Shown here piece after piece: positions 8,163 through 16,817 of a DNA stretch of 64,000 nt (positions are counted from its first letter, which is position 1; every line of letters starts with the position of its first letter). The DNA lies in the NCBI RefSeq assembly GCF_002863585.1, contig NZ_PGUY01000062.1, positions 62,001 through 126,000 on the forward strand, read 5' to 3'. This DNA comes from Peribacillus deserti (lineage in GTDB: Bacteria; Bacillota; Bacilli; Bacillales; DSM-1321). The notes under the pieces are model-generated. The model did not search any database, was not told the origin of the DNA, and saw nothing but the letters and a program-made list of their open reading frames with translations. Both the position numbers and the translations under genes were made by a program.

Positions 8163-8192
8163 AAGGCTAAGCTTATCGCTTAGCCTTTTTTT
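8163..8192 (+). terminator. terminator after gudB
   Basis: AAGGCTAAGC and GCTTAGCCTT form a perfect 10-bp stem with a 5-base loop and a run of seven T. Confidence 0.9.
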
Positions 8193-8230
8193 CATTTACT
8201 AGATTTGGTCAATTTTGGTTCAGGCTATGA

Positions 8231-8340
8231 ATCCTGCATATATTTTAAAAATCCTGCAAAAATGTAAATTATCCTGCATAAAGTCAAAAAAACCTGCAAT
8301 AAATCAAAAAATCCTGCATACCACCCCCAACATCCTGCAA
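8231..8340 (+). repeat. phased word array 1: ATCCTGCA every 20 bp
   Basis: ATCCTGCA starts at 8231, 8251, 8271, 8291 (AACCTGCA), 8311 and 8332. The intervals are 20, 20, 20, 20 and 21 bp, while the 12 bases between words are mostly AT-rich and not conserved. It lies between the gudB terminator and bdr, in a 363-bp gene-free spacer that otherwise holds only the bdr leader. A 20-bp step rules out a coding repeat. Confidence 0.85.
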
Positions 8341-8483
8341 ATGATCATAAAATCGCTAAGAGCTGTTCATTGAAACCTTACTCAAAATCTTCTATGATTG
8401 TATAGGAGAAATTGAAGTGCGAAACAAAACATAAGTAAATTAGCAGTTATGTTTATCATAGTTTGAAAAGAGGAGTGCCACTC

Positions 8484-9452
8484 ATGCAGAATGAAGATGC
8501 AATTATTATTGGAGGAGGTCCCTGCGGTTTAGCTGCTGCAATTGCTCTTAAGGAAATAGGTAAGAATCCGTTAGTGATTGAAAAAGGGAATATAGTGAAT
8601 TCGATTTATCATTATCCGACTCACCAGACGTTTTTTAGTACAAGTGAGAAGCTGGAAATCGGAGATGTAGCTTTTATTATTGAGGGCAGGAAGCCGGTCC
8701 GAAACCAGGCTCTTTCTTATTATAGAGAGGTTGTAAGGCGAAAGGAACTGCGGATTAATCCTTTTGAAAAAGCTGAAAGTCTAGAGAAGCGAAGTGATGG
8801 GGCGTTTGTGCTGAGGACGTCGCGAGGAACCTATCAAACGCCGTATGTGATTATGGCTACCGGCTATTATGATAATCCTAATTATATGAACATTCCCGGT
8901 GAAGAGCTCGATAAGGTGTTTCATTATTTTAAGGAGGCGCATGAGTTTTTTGACATGGATGTAGTGGTGATCGGCGGGAAAAATTCTAGCGTGGATGCGG
9001 CTCTTGAGTTAGTGAACGCGGGAGCACGCGTGACGGTCTTATATCGGGGAACGGAGTACTCTAAAAGCGTTAAACCATGGATTTTGCCGGAGTTTGATGC
9101 TTTGGTTCGAAACGGCACCATTACGATGGAATTTAATGCACATGTTCTAAACATTTCAGAAACAGCGGTTGAATACGAAGCCGGCGGCGAAACGAAATCG
9201 ATTAAAAATGATTTCGTCTTTGCTATGACAGGCTACCATCCAGATCACAGTTTTTTACAATCAATCGGCATCAACATCGACAGTGAAACAGGAAGGCCCG
9301 TTCATAATCCTGAAACAATGGAGACTAATGTACAGGGCATTTATATTGCCGGTGTAATAGCAGCGGGTAATAACGCAAATGAGATTTTTATTGAAAATGG
9401 GCGGTTCCATGGCGGTCTGATTGCCGAACATATTCGCGGGATGGAAGTATAA
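8484..9452 (+). CDS. bdr: bacillithiol disulfide reductase
   Basis: Protein of 322 aa in the flavin-dependent, thioredoxin-reductase-like family (YpdA/Bdr). The FAD site is I-I-G-G-G-P-C-G-L-A-A near residues 7-17, with the conserved Cys in G-P-C-G that the family uses in place of a C-x-x-C pair. The NADPH site is V-V-V-I-G-G-K-N-S-S at about 155. It reduces oxidised bacillithiol (BSSB) with NADPH. Start at ATG 8484 behind GAGGAG; a TTG at 8463 lies before that site. Two bacillithiol synthesis genes lie at 52-54 kb. Confidence 0.93.
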   Translation: MQNEDAIIIGGGPCGLAAAIALKEIGKNPLVIEKGNIVNSIYHYPTHQTFFSTSEKLEIGDVAFIIEGRKPVRNQALSYYREVVRRKELRINPFEKAESLEKRSDGAFVLRTSRGTYQTPYVIMATGYYDNPNYMNIPGEELDKVFHYFKEAHEFFDMDVVVIGGKNSSVDAALELVNAGARVTVLYRGTEYSKSVKPWILPEFDALVRNGTITMEFNAHVLNISETAVEYEAGGETKSIKNDFVFAMTGYHPDHSFLQSIGINIDSETGRPVHNPETMETNVQGIYIAGVIAAGNNANEIFIENGRFHGGLIAEHIRGMEV

Positions 9453-9482
9453 TTTTCCAATATCGTGAGGATAGGAGGATAT

Positions 9483-9515
9483 AGCTGACCAGCGGTAATG
9501 GCCGCCGCTGCAGCT
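9483..9515 (+). other. GC-rich inverted repeat between bdr and ansA
   Basis: AGCTGACCAGCGG pairs imperfectly with CCGCTGCAGCT around a 9-base loop. There is no T-run behind it, so it is not a typical terminator. It may be a repeat remnant. Confidence 0.35.
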
Positions 9516-9609
9516 GAGCCATTCCCCCTTAGATCAGAATGGCCGCATGCTCTAAATTCAATACGTGTTTATACATATTGAAAATTAAATAGGTAAGGGG
9601 TGTTATAAG

Positions 9610-10572
9610 ATGAAACATAAAATATCCATCATTACGACCGGCGGAACGATCGCCAGTAAAGAAATGGCTAAAGGCCTGCTTGATTCAGGTGTATTAAGCG
9701 GAGAAGAGCTGGCTGCTCTCTGCCAGATCCCGGAAGAGTTTGAAATAAAGATTGTGGATTTATTCCAAATTCCATCCATGCATATGAACTTTGAATCGAT
9801 GCTTAAGGTAAAGGGAGCGATAGAAGATGAATTAGCAGACGAGAATGTTGCAGGAGTAGTCGTTACCCACGGAACAGACTCCTTGGAAGAAACGGCCTAC
9901 TTTCTGGATCTGACCATTGATGACCCAAGGCCGATCGTCGTTACCGGTTCTCAGCGTTCTCCGCAGGAGGTCGGAACAGATGTATATTCGAATTTACGGA
10001 ATTCTATATATACAGCGGCGAGCAGAAAACTGCATCAAGTCGGCGTAGTTGTTGTATTTAATGAGCGCATTTATTCGGCTAGATATGTTAAAAAGGTCCA
10101 TGCTTCTAATCTGCAGGGATTTGAATCCTTTGGCTACGGTTATTTAGGCATTATCGACAATGATGTGGTTAACGTGTACCAGAAACCTGTCCATACCGAG
10201 TTCCATCATCTTAATAGAAAACTTCCAAGAGTGGATATAGTGAAATGCTATACCGGGGCTGATGGACTTTTTATAGATGCTGCGGCTTCTGCCGGTGCTA
10301 AGGGAATCGTCTTGGAGGGAGTTGGAAGAGGGCAGGTAACTCCTGAAATGGTTCAGTCTATACAGAAGGCCATTGACAAAGATATCACCATTGTTATGAC
10401 AACAAGCGCAGAGGAAGGTAAAGTATATCCTGCTTATGGATATAAGGGGAGCGCTTATGACCTTCAGCAGAGGGGCGTCATTCTGGGTGAAGATTATGAC
10501 AGCAAGAAAGCGCGGATTAAGCTGGCTGTATTGTGGGCTGGCCATGATAAAGTGGAGCAGGCATTATTCTGA
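9610..10572 (+). CDS. ansA: L-asparaginase, type I cytoplasmic
   Basis: Protein of 320 aa. Both catalytic signatures are present: T-T-G-G-T-I-A-S at residues 9-16 with the nucleophilic Thr, and T-H-G-T-D-S-L-E-E-T-A near 87-97 with the second Thr, Asp and downstream Lys/Ser environment. It hydrolyses asparagine to aspartate and ammonia. There is no signal peptide, so it is cytoplasmic. Start at ATG 9610 with GGTAAGGGGTG upstream. It is not followed by ansB, unlike the ansAB operon of B. subtilis. Confidence 0.95.
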   Translation: MKHKISIITTGGTIASKEMAKGLLDSGVLSGEELAALCQIPEEFEIKIVDLFQIPSMHMNFESMLKVKGAIEDELADENVAGVVVTHGTDSLEETAYFLDLTIDDPRPIVVTGSQRSPQEVGTDVYSNLRNSIYTAASRKLHQVGVVVVFNERIYSARYVKKVHASNLQGFESFGYGYLGIIDNDVVNVYQKPVHTEFHHLNRKLPRVDIVKCYTGADGLFIDAAASAGAKGIVLEGVGRGQVTPEMVQSIQKAIDKDITIVMTTSAEEGKVYPAYGYKGSAYDLQQRGVILGEDYDSKKARIKLAVLWAGHDKVEQALF

Positions 10573-10674
10573 TTAGCTACACCCTTTTCTTAATGGGATA
10601 AGGTTTTATTTTGTTTTCAATTTAATGATAATCATGTTACGATGAATCTAAAATGTTAGAAATGAGGTCAGCCC

Positions 10675-11340
10675 ATGCTGGTCATTTTAGCTGCCGGATT
10701 TGCACCGGGATTGGCTCTTCTCAGCTTCTTTTATTTAAAAGATTATTATGGAACAGAGCCATTATCCGTAGTCTCCAAAGCGTTTATTTTTGGGGCTGTG
10801 CTGGTGCTCCCCATTATGTTTCTGGAGTATATATTGAAAACTGAAAATATTATCATGAACCATTTTAGTACGGCATTTTTATCTGCCGGGTTAATAGAGG
10901 AATTCTTTAAATGGTTTATTCTATTTTATGTCATTTATAATCACGTGGAATTCGATGAGCCATACGATGGCATTGTGTACGGTGCTGCAGTTTCGCTCGG
11001 CTTTGCTACCTTAGAAAATATCTTCTATTTGATCGGGAATGGTGTAGACCAGGCCATCGGGCGCGCGCTTCTACCTGTTTCAAGTCATGCTTTATTTGGA
11101 GTCATTATGGGATATTACTTCGGGAGAGGCAAGTTTACTAATAAAAATAAACATGTGTATATCAGCCTTGCCTTTGTTGTGCCTTATTTACTGCATGGTA
11201 TTTATGACTACATTCTGCTCACACAAGAATATTGGGGATATTGGATGCTTCCATTTATGGTGTTTTTATGGTGGTACGGTTTAAAAAAAGTCAAAATGGC
11301 AAGAGTCCTTTCTGATATTCATGCTTCTCAATTACTATAA
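10675..11340 (+). CDS. prsW: PrsW intramembrane protease
   Basis: Protein of 221 aa with about seven hydrophobic segments. The E-E-F-F-K-W motif at residues 75-80 and later histidines (S-H-A-L-F-G; L-H-G-I-Y-D) match the PrsW active-site pattern. In B. subtilis PrsW makes the first cut in the anti-sigma factor RsiW, releasing sigma-W. It acts in the cytoplasmic membrane. Position between ansA and sleB is conserved. Start at ATG 10675 behind GAGGT. Confidence 0.92.
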   Translation: MLVILAAGFAPGLALLSFFYLKDYYGTEPLSVVSKAFIFGAVLVLPIMFLEYILKTENIIMNHFSTAFLSAGLIEEFFKWFILFYVIYNHVEFDEPYDGIVYGAAVSLGFATLENIFYLIGNGVDQAIGRALLPVSSHALFGVIMGYYFGRGKFTNKNKHVYISLAFVVPYLLHGIYDYILLTQEYWGYWMLPFMVFLWWYGLKKVKMARVLSDIHASQLL

Positions 11341-11347
11341 TCCTATA

Positions 11348-11387
11348 ATCTCACCCTTTCAGTCATTTGAGAGGGTGAGATTTTTTT
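11348..11387 (+). terminator. terminator after prsW
   Basis: ATCTCACCCT and AGGGTGAGAT form a 10-bp stem with a 13-base loop, followed by seven T. Confidence 0.88.
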
Positions 11388-11489
11388 GTTCATAAAAAAA
11401 CACTCTGTGAAAAAACTAAATGGAATAAAGATATCGAATATGAAGAAAATAGGTGTATTGGTAAAACAAGAACAGAAGGAGTGTTATAG

Positions 11490-12323
11490 GTGAAAGGAAT
11501 GGCTTCAATCGTAAAAAAGGGCTTATTCATCTTCTTGGTTTCCTTCGCCGTAATATCGGGTGGCAGCAATGCGAAGGCCTTTACAAACCAAGTAATCCAG
11601 AGAGGGGCCGTTGGTGATGATGTTATTGAGCTCCAGGCTAGGCTGCAAAATATAGGCTATTACCGTGGAAGAATAGACGGCGTTTTTGGGTGGGGCACCT
11701 ATTGGGCACTGAGAAATTTCCAAAAGGCTTACCGATTACCCATAGACGGGCTGGCAGGCACAACGACTAAAAATAAACTGGCTGATGCTTCAAACTTTAA
11801 TCGTGCATTTGTACATGAACAGATCCGCAAAGGAAATGAGTTCACTTATTATGGAGGAACTCCTATCGAGAAGCAGATAAAAACAAAACCAGCCGGTGCG
11901 AAAAAACGGGCTCCTAAGAGTCCTGGCAGGAAGGTAAATAAAGCAGCGACCAATTCTCCAGCCGGATTTTCCCAGAACGATATTCAGCTGCTTGCTAATG
12001 CCGTGTACGGCGAATCAAGGGGAGAACCCTATATTGGACAGGTAGCAGTTGCGGCAGTAATTTTGAACAGGCTTGAAAGTCCTGTATTCCCGCATTCAGT
12101 TTCTGGAGTAATCTTTGAGCCTGGTGCATTTACGGCTGTTGCTGACGGCCAGATTTGGCTTACTCCAAACGAACGTGCAAAAGAAGCTGTTATTGACGCC
12201 ATTAACGGCTGGGATCCAACTGGCAATGCACTGTATTATTTTAATCCTGATACCGCAACCAGTAAATGGATCTGGTCTAGGCCGCAAATCAAAAAAATCG
12301 GCAAGCATATTTTTTGCGAATAG
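11490..12323 (+). CDS. sleB: spore cortex-lytic enzyme SleB
   Basis: Protein of 277 aa. It has a signal peptide (about 1-29, cleaved near N-A-K-A-F), a peptidoglycan-binding domain (about 38-92; D-V-I-E-L-Q-A-R-L-Q, D-G-V-F-G), a basic linker, and a SleB/Hydrolase_2 lytic transglycosylase domain (about 160-277; G-E-S-R-G-E-P with the catalytic Glu). It degrades spore cortex during germination. GTG start at 11490 behind AAGGAG. It sits 12 bp ahead of ypeB, which is needed for its stability in the spore. Confidence 0.96.
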   Translation: MKGMASIVKKGLFIFLVSFAVISGGSNAKAFTNQVIQRGAVGDDVIELQARLQNIGYYRGRIDGVFGWGTYWALRNFQKAYRLPIDGLAGTTTKNKLADASNFNRAFVHEQIRKGNEFTYYGGTPIEKQIKTKPAGAKKRAPKSPGRKVNKAATNSPAGFSQNDIQLLANAVYGESRGEPYIGQVAVAAVILNRLESPVFPHSVSGVIFEPGAFTAVADGQIWLTPNERAKEAVIDAINGWDPTGNALYYFNPDTATSKWIWSRPQIKKIGKHIFCE

Positions 12324-12335
12324 AGGTGAACGGCA

Positions 12336-13688
12336 ATGTTAAGAAGTATTTTAATAGTTGTGCTGGTATTAGCAGTAGCGGGAACAGGATACTGGGGCTA
12401 CCAGGAGCATCAAGAGAAAAATGCAATCCTCGTGAACTCGGAAAATAATTACCAGAGGGCATTTCATGATCTTTCATATCAGGTAGACCTTCTCCATGAT
12501 AAGATCGGTACAAGTCTGGCTATGAATTCCCGTAAATCTTTATCACCGGCGCTGGCAGATGTCTGGAGGATCTCTTCCGAAGCCAATATGGATGTAGGAC
12601 AGCTTCCTTTAAGCCTTATGGCATTTAACAAGACCGAGGAGTTTTTATCAAACATCGGGAGCTTTAGTTACAAAACAGCAGTTAGGGATTTAGATAAAGA
12701 GCCATTAACAGATAAAGAATACAAGAACCTCCAAAGCTTATACAAACAGTCTAATATCATTCAAAACGAATTGAGGAAAGTCCAGTACCTGGTGCTGAAG
12801 AATAATCTTCGCTGGATGGATGTGGAGCTTGCACTCGCTTCCGGCGATGAACAGCAAGATAATACAATCATTGACGGTTTCAAAACGGTAGAAAATAAAT
12901 CAGTCGGATACTCAGAAAAATCGGATTTCGATCCAACATTTACGAGTATGAATAAAAGAGAAAATAACTTCGAACATATTAAAGGTAAACAGATCAGTAA
13001 AAGAGAAGCTGCAGCTATCGCGAAAAAATATACAGGGCTGCAGGGCAATATTAAGACAAAAGTAGAGTCAAATGGAAAAGGATCCGATTTTGAATTTTAC
13101 AGCGTGAGCCTAAGTGATAACCAAACAAAAAGCCAGGTAAATATGGATATCACAAAAAAAGGGGGATATCCAATCTGGCTGATCAATACGAGAGATGTGA
13201 ATACCACAAAAATCAGCTTGAACAAAGCTTCTAATTCAGCTGCCAAATTCCTTAAAGATAACGGATTTTCCTCACTTGAATTATATGAGAGTGCACAATA
13301 TGACAACGTTGGTGTATTTAATTTTGTTACGAATCAAGATGGTGTAAGAATATATCCCGACTCAATCCGGGTGAAAATCGCACTCGATAATGGAAAAGTA
13401 ATAGGTTTCTCCGCAGACGATTATTTAAAGGGACACAGGGAACGGAAAATCGAGAAAGCGGACTTGTCTGTTCAAGAGGCTAAAGCCAACATAAATCCAA
13501 AGGTTCAAATAATGGAAGACCGTCTCGCCTATATTACAAACGATACAGGAGACGAAGTCCTCTGCAGGGAATTTCTTGGAGTCATTGGTGAAGACACGTA
13601 TAGAATCTTCATAAATGCAAAGAGCGGGCAGGAGGAAAAAGTAGAAAAACTCCAAAATGCCGAACCAATCTATGAACAAATGATTTAA
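12336..13688 (+). CDS. ypeB: germination protein YpeB
   Basis: Protein of 450 aa with an N-terminal membrane anchor (about 3-22), an N-terminal helical domain, and C-terminal PepSY-type repeats from about residue 210 on (R-E-A-A-A-I-A-K-K-Y and similar). YpeB lies in the inner spore membrane and partners SleB. It forms a two-gene operon with sleB; ribosome site GAGGTGAACGGC precedes ATG 12336. A repeat B element begins directly at the stop codon, so the 3' end of the transcript contains repeat sequence. Confidence 0.95.
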   Translation: MLRSILIVVLVLAVAGTGYWGYQEHQEKNAILVNSENNYQRAFHDLSYQVDLLHDKIGTSLAMNSRKSLSPALADVWRISSEANMDVGQLPLSLMAFNKTEEFLSNIGSFSYKTAVRDLDKEPLTDKEYKNLQSLYKQSNIIQNELRKVQYLVLKNNLRWMDVELALASGDEQQDNTIIDGFKTVENKSVGYSEKSDFDPTFTSMNKRENNFEHIKGKQISKREAAAIAKKYTGLQGNIKTKVESNGKGSDFEFYSVSLSDNQTKSQVNMDITKKGGYPIWLINTRDVNTTKISLNKASNSAAKFLKDNGFSSLELYESAQYDNVGVFNFVTNQDGVRIYPDSIRVKIALDNGKVIGFSADDYLKGHRERKIEKADLSVQEAKANINPKVQIMEDRLAYITNDTGDEVLCREFLGVIGEDTYRIFINAKSGQEEKVEKLQNAEPIYEQMI

Positions 13689-13950
13689 GAAAAGCGGAGG
13701 ATGGTGCCTTTCAAAGGTAAGTTAGGTATAAGCAGAATGAAGATGAAACCCTCTAAGAACAATCTAATTCCTTAGAAAGGCAGGCATCCGATAAAGAAGA
13801 CTTGCTGATTGGCAAGCGAGAGCGAAGACAGAAGCTTAGTCGCCCTTATGCGTTAGCCAAGCATAAGGCGAGCAGGCCGTGGGAGGTGCCCTTCCTCCCA
13901 TGGACTGATTGGCTTATGACTCGAGGATGGCAGTCCGCAGCTGGAGAACA
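13689..13950 (-). repeat. intergenic repeat B, full-length copy
   Basis: It starts as GAAAAGCGGAGGATGGTGCC at the ypeB stop. It runs through AAAGAAGACTTGCTGATTGGC, GCGAAGACAGAAGCTTAGTCGC, GCATAAGGCGAGCAGG and GATTGGCTTATGACTCGAGG, and ends with GCAGCTGGAG. It gives the best view of B landmarks outside a nest. A second B end (GAAAAGCGGAGGACGGTGCC, about 13953-13975) follows at once, as if two copies lay side by side with the second truncated. Confidence 0.75.
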
Positions 13951-14069
13951 AGAAAAGCGGAGGACGGTGCCTTTCAGATAGACCCATTGCAGTCCTCGAT
14001 GAAAGGCAAAAGGCATCACTTTCCTGCACCTGACCATGTGTAGTCGAATAAGGTTGATAAACAAAAAAA

Positions 14070-14098
14070 CACTGTTCTCCTGAACGGTGATTTTTTTT
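14070..14098 (+). terminator. terminator between ypeB and ypfA
   Basis: CACTGTTC and GAACGGTG form an 8-bp stem with a TCCT loop, then an A and eight T. It is the first strong terminator after sleB-ypeB and lies beyond the repeats. Confidence 0.85.
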
Positions 14099-14193
14099 GT
14101 TCGGATAGGTGTAAGGTCGGATTCTCCTTGCGCTTTTCCTCTGGGCCATGAGATAATAATAGTAAGATTTTACCTAAAATGTAAGACTTATAT

Positions 14194-14199
14194 TATAAT
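14194..14199 (+). promoter_or_regulatory. possible -10 box for ypfA
   Basis: TATAAT lies 19 bp before the ypfA start. No good -35 box stands 17 bp upstream, so the promoter is uncertain. Confidence 0.35.
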
Positions 14200-14217
14200 T
14201 TGGAAGTGTGAACAAAC

Positions 14218-14871
14218 ATGATGAAAATTGGCGATACACTGACATTCGAACCTAAACATTCTTTGCAGCCGGAAAAATACCAGGCTATGGTCGTCGAAAT
14301 ACAGGATAATAGTTTATTTATTGATTATCCCGTCAACCTTGAAACGAGAAAAACGGTTTTTCTCTTGGATGGAAGCCAAATGAAAGGCAGTTTTGTAGGA
14401 AAAGACAATAATGTCTATTTATTTGATACAGAAGTGATCGGAAGAAAGCTGGCCAATATCCCAATGATTCAGCTTCAATGCCCCACAAATGATGACTACA
14501 TCAAAATACAGAGAAGGCAGTTTGTCCGGATTGATGCAGCGCTGGATGTAGCTGTCCATCCATTACATTTTGACTTTGAACCATTCATTGCAGTTACTTT
14601 GGATATAAGCGCCGGGGGTTTGTGCCTCGCACTTCCGCGTGGAGCTTTTATTCCCCCTTCGGCACCACTAATGGTTTGGCTGGCCTTAGACATGAAATCG
14701 GGTGAAATGCAATATTTAAAGATTGAGAGTAAATTGGTTAGGATCAATGAAACAGCCACAGGCACACGACATGCCTCCATTCAATTCAGCGGCCTTACGA
14801 GCAGTGAGAAGCAGTATATCCTCCGATACTGTTTTGAACGGCAGCTTGAAATGAAAAAGAAAGGTCTTTGA
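14218..14871 (+). CDS. ypfA: YcgR/PilZ c-di-GMP receptor (YpfA, MotI/DgrA-like)
   Basis: Protein of 217 aa: an N-terminal YcgR-N-like barrel (about 1-95) and a C-terminal PilZ domain (about 98-210). The c-di-GMP motifs are complete: R-R-Q-F-V-R (RxxxR) near 100 and D-I-S-A-G-G (D/N-x-S-x-x-G) near 137. In B. subtilis this protein acts as a c-di-GMP-controlled brake on the flagellar motor. Start at ATG 14218 or 14221; the upstream ribosome site (GGAAG) is weak. Position before ypfB and cmk is conserved. Confidence 0.92.
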   Translation: MMKIGDTLTFEPKHSLQPEKYQAMVVEIQDNSLFIDYPVNLETRKTVFLLDGSQMKGSFVGKDNNVYLFDTEVIGRKLANIPMIQLQCPTNDDYIKIQRRQFVRIDAALDVAVHPLHFDFEPFIAVTLDISAGGLCLALPRGAFIPPSAPLMVWLALDMKSGEMQYLKIESKLVRINETATGTRHASIQFSGLTSSEKQYILRYCFERQLEMKKKGL

Positions 14872-14947
14872 AATAATTCAGTCCGAATTGAATAATTTAC
14901 ATAGACTTCCTTATACTGTCTAGTATTCAGTACAAGGAGCGAAACAT

Positions 14948-15130
14948 ATGAAACGTTTTGAAGGAATTCTGATAAAACTAATTATGATCCAATTCGTTTT
15001 CCTGCTTTTTTTTCAAGTTTTTTTTCATAGGGAAGATTCCTTTCTTGAATTAAAAAAAATGGCTAAGTACGAAGGCGTGAATGAAAATAATTATGGAAAG
15101 GTCCTGGACGCCTTAACTCCAATGAAGTAA
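14948..15130 (+). CDS. ypfB: YpfB-like small membrane protein
   Basis: Protein of 60 aa with one N-terminal membrane helix (about 5-27) and a short charged tail. It has an AAGGAGCG ribosome site before ATG 14948. Size and place between ypfA and cmk match ypfB of B. subtilis, whose function is unknown. A terminator follows. Confidence 0.78.
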   Translation: MKRFEGILIKLIMIQFVFLLFFQVFFHREDSFLELKKMAKYEGVNENNYGKVLDALTPMK

Positions 15131-15148
15131 AGGTAAATAAAGTCTAAC

Positions 15149-15186
15149 AGGCTGGCTGCACAGAGCAATGTGGAAGTCAGCCTTTT
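15149..15186 (+). terminator. terminator after ypfB
   Basis: AGGCTGGCT pairs with AGTCAGCCT (one mismatch area, long loop) and is followed by TTTTA. Moderate strength. Confidence 0.6.
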
Positions 15187-15311
15187 ACATGTTTACTAAA
15201 CCTCTGGACGGCTGGTTTAATACATAATAAAATATCACTTTATGGTAAAATAAAAAATGTAAAGATACGAACTAATTATCACACCATTGGTCAACGTTCT
15301 TAGGAGGAATT

Positions 15312-15983
15312 ATGGAAAACAAATTATCAATTGCAATTGATGGGCCAGCAGCAGCTGGAAAGAGCACTGTTGCTAAAATTATTGCTGAGAATTTATCTTA
15401 TATATATGTGGATACAGGTGCAATGTACCGAGCTTTGACTTACAAAGCTCTAAAAAACGATGTCGATGTGAATGACGAAAACGGCTTGCTAGGCTTACTT
15501 CTCGATACCGATATCGCACTTATACCCGGCGACAAGGGACAGTTGGTATATCTGGACGGGCATGACGTTTCAGAAGTGATTCGGACAAGCCAGGTAACTT
15601 CTTCTGTATCGGCAGCCTCAAAGCACAGGGGCGTAAGGGAGGAAATGGTAAGGAGGCAGCAGAAGCTTGGCGAGAATGGCGGAGTCGTAATGGACGGCCG
15701 GGATATCGGAACGTTTGTGCTGCCGCACGCAGAAATTAAGGTGTTTCTGATTGCCTCGGTTGATGAAAGAGCAGAAAGAAGGCATAAAGAAAATATCTTA
15801 AAAGGATTTCCTTCAGATTTGGAGAATTTAAAAAAAGAGATTGCGCTTAGAGATAAGCTTGATTCAGAACGAGAAATAGCTCCTCTGCAGAAAGCGGAAG
15901 ATGCAATTGAAATAGACACAACTTCCTTGAATATCGAGCAGGTAGCCGGTGAAATTATGAAGTTGATTGAAGAGAGGAATTAA
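15312..15983 (+). CDS. cmk: cytidylate kinase
   Basis: Protein of 223 aa. P-loop G-P-A-A-A-G-K-S-T at residues 12-20, then Y-V-D-T-G-A-M-Y-R and the D-G-R-D-I-G-T motif that binds the nucleotide near 128. It phosphorylates CMP and dCMP. Start at ATG 15312 behind TTAGGAGG. The stop lies 4 bp before the start chosen for plsC, so the two form an operon. Confidence 0.96.
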   Translation: MENKLSIAIDGPAAAGKSTVAKIIAENLSYIYVDTGAMYRALTYKALKNDVDVNDENGLLGLLLDTDIALIPGDKGQLVYLDGHDVSEVIRTSQVTSSVSAASKHRGVREEMVRRQQKLGENGGVVMDGRDIGTFVLPHAEIKVFLIASVDERAERRHKENILKGFPSDLENLKKEIALRDKLDSEREIAPLQKAEDAIEIDTTSLNIEQVAGEIMKLIEERN

Positions 15984-15987
15984 AAGA

Positions 15988-16569
15988 GTGAACCTTTATG
16001 CATTTGGGAAAGGACTTGTAAAAATCCTTCTAACCCCTTTATACCGTGTTGAAATTATAGGCAGAGAAAATTTTCCTGAAGACGGGGGAGTGCTGATTTG
16101 TTCTAATCACATTGATAATCTGGATCCTCCGGTTGTAGGGATGACGGCTCCAAGGCCCGTACATTTTATGGCAAAGGAGGAGCTTTTCAATGCCCCCCTT
16201 TTGAAAAGCATTCTGCCAAATGTTAATGCCTTCCCAGTGAAACGCGGCATGAGTGACCGGGAGGCCCTTCGCAAAGGCCTTTCCCTCTTAAAGGAAGAAA
16301 AAGTAGTAGGGCTGTTTCCAGAAGGGACCCGCAGTAAAACAGGTGAACTTGGAAAAGGGTTAGCTGGAGCAGGCTTTTTTGCCCTCAGGTCCAAGGCGCA
16401 TATTGTTCCCTGTGCCATAATTGGTCCATACAAGCCCTTCAAAAAACTTAGAGTTGTTTACGGAGAACCCATTGACTTTATAAGTCTGCGTGAGAGCCGA
16501 GTCTCAGCTGATGAGGCGACAGAAGTCATCATGGAAAGTATTAAGCAGCTAATATCTCAGCATAAATAA
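15988..16569 (+). CDS. plsC: 1-acyl-sn-glycerol-3-phosphate acyltransferase
   Basis: Protein of 193 aa from the chosen GTG start. Motifs: S-N-H-I-D-N-L-D (NHxxxxD), F-P-V-K-R-G, F-P-E-G-T-R-S and a V-P-C-A-I-I strand. It transfers an acyl group to lysophosphatidate at the membrane. GTG 15988 has GAGAGG about 11 bp upstream; a TTG at 15967 lies inside cmk and before that site. A cmk-plsC-ypfD order is common in Bacillaceae other than B. subtilis. An inverted repeat overlaps the stop codon. Confidence 0.9.
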   Translation: MNLYAFGKGLVKILLTPLYRVEIIGRENFPEDGGVLICSNHIDNLDPPVVGMTAPRPVHFMAKEELFNAPLLKSILPNVNAFPVKRGMSDREALRKGLSLLKEEKVVGLFPEGTRSKTGELGKGLAGAGFFALRSKAHIVPCAIIGPYKPFKKLRVVYGEPIDFISLRESRVSADEATEVIMESIKQLISQHK

Positions 16570-16598
16570 ATCAGATTGCTTGACAAAAAATCTGATTT
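16568..16598 (+). promoter_or_regulatory. perfect 10-bp inverted repeat with a consensus -35 box in its loop
   Basis: AAATCAGATT (16568-16577) is the exact complement of AATCTGATTT (16589-16598). The 11-base loop holds TTGACA. There is no long T-run behind it, so it is a poor terminator. It could be an operator over a ypfD promoter, although no good -10 box stands at 17 bp. Confidence 0.5.
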
Positions 16599-16817
16599 GT
16601 AAGAATTTATTAAAAAAGGGGTCAATTTTGATTATGTTCTACCACGGCTTTCCCCGGAGATTTTATAAAAAAAACAAAATACTTTTCAGATTTTAGTTTG
16701 CTCAAGCGAACAATCGGGAATATCTCAATAGATAATATTTCTGATTTTCCGCTCTCATATAGATTGGGCTTATAAATTTTTCGAGGAAGAGCAGTCATGC
16801 GTTAAGGAGGAGTACAT

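Noticed and set aside
15440-15919. 159-aa minus-strand open frame opposite cmk
   Set aside because: It lies wholly antisense to a clear enzyme gene, is serine-rich from codon-complement effects, and has no ribosome site.
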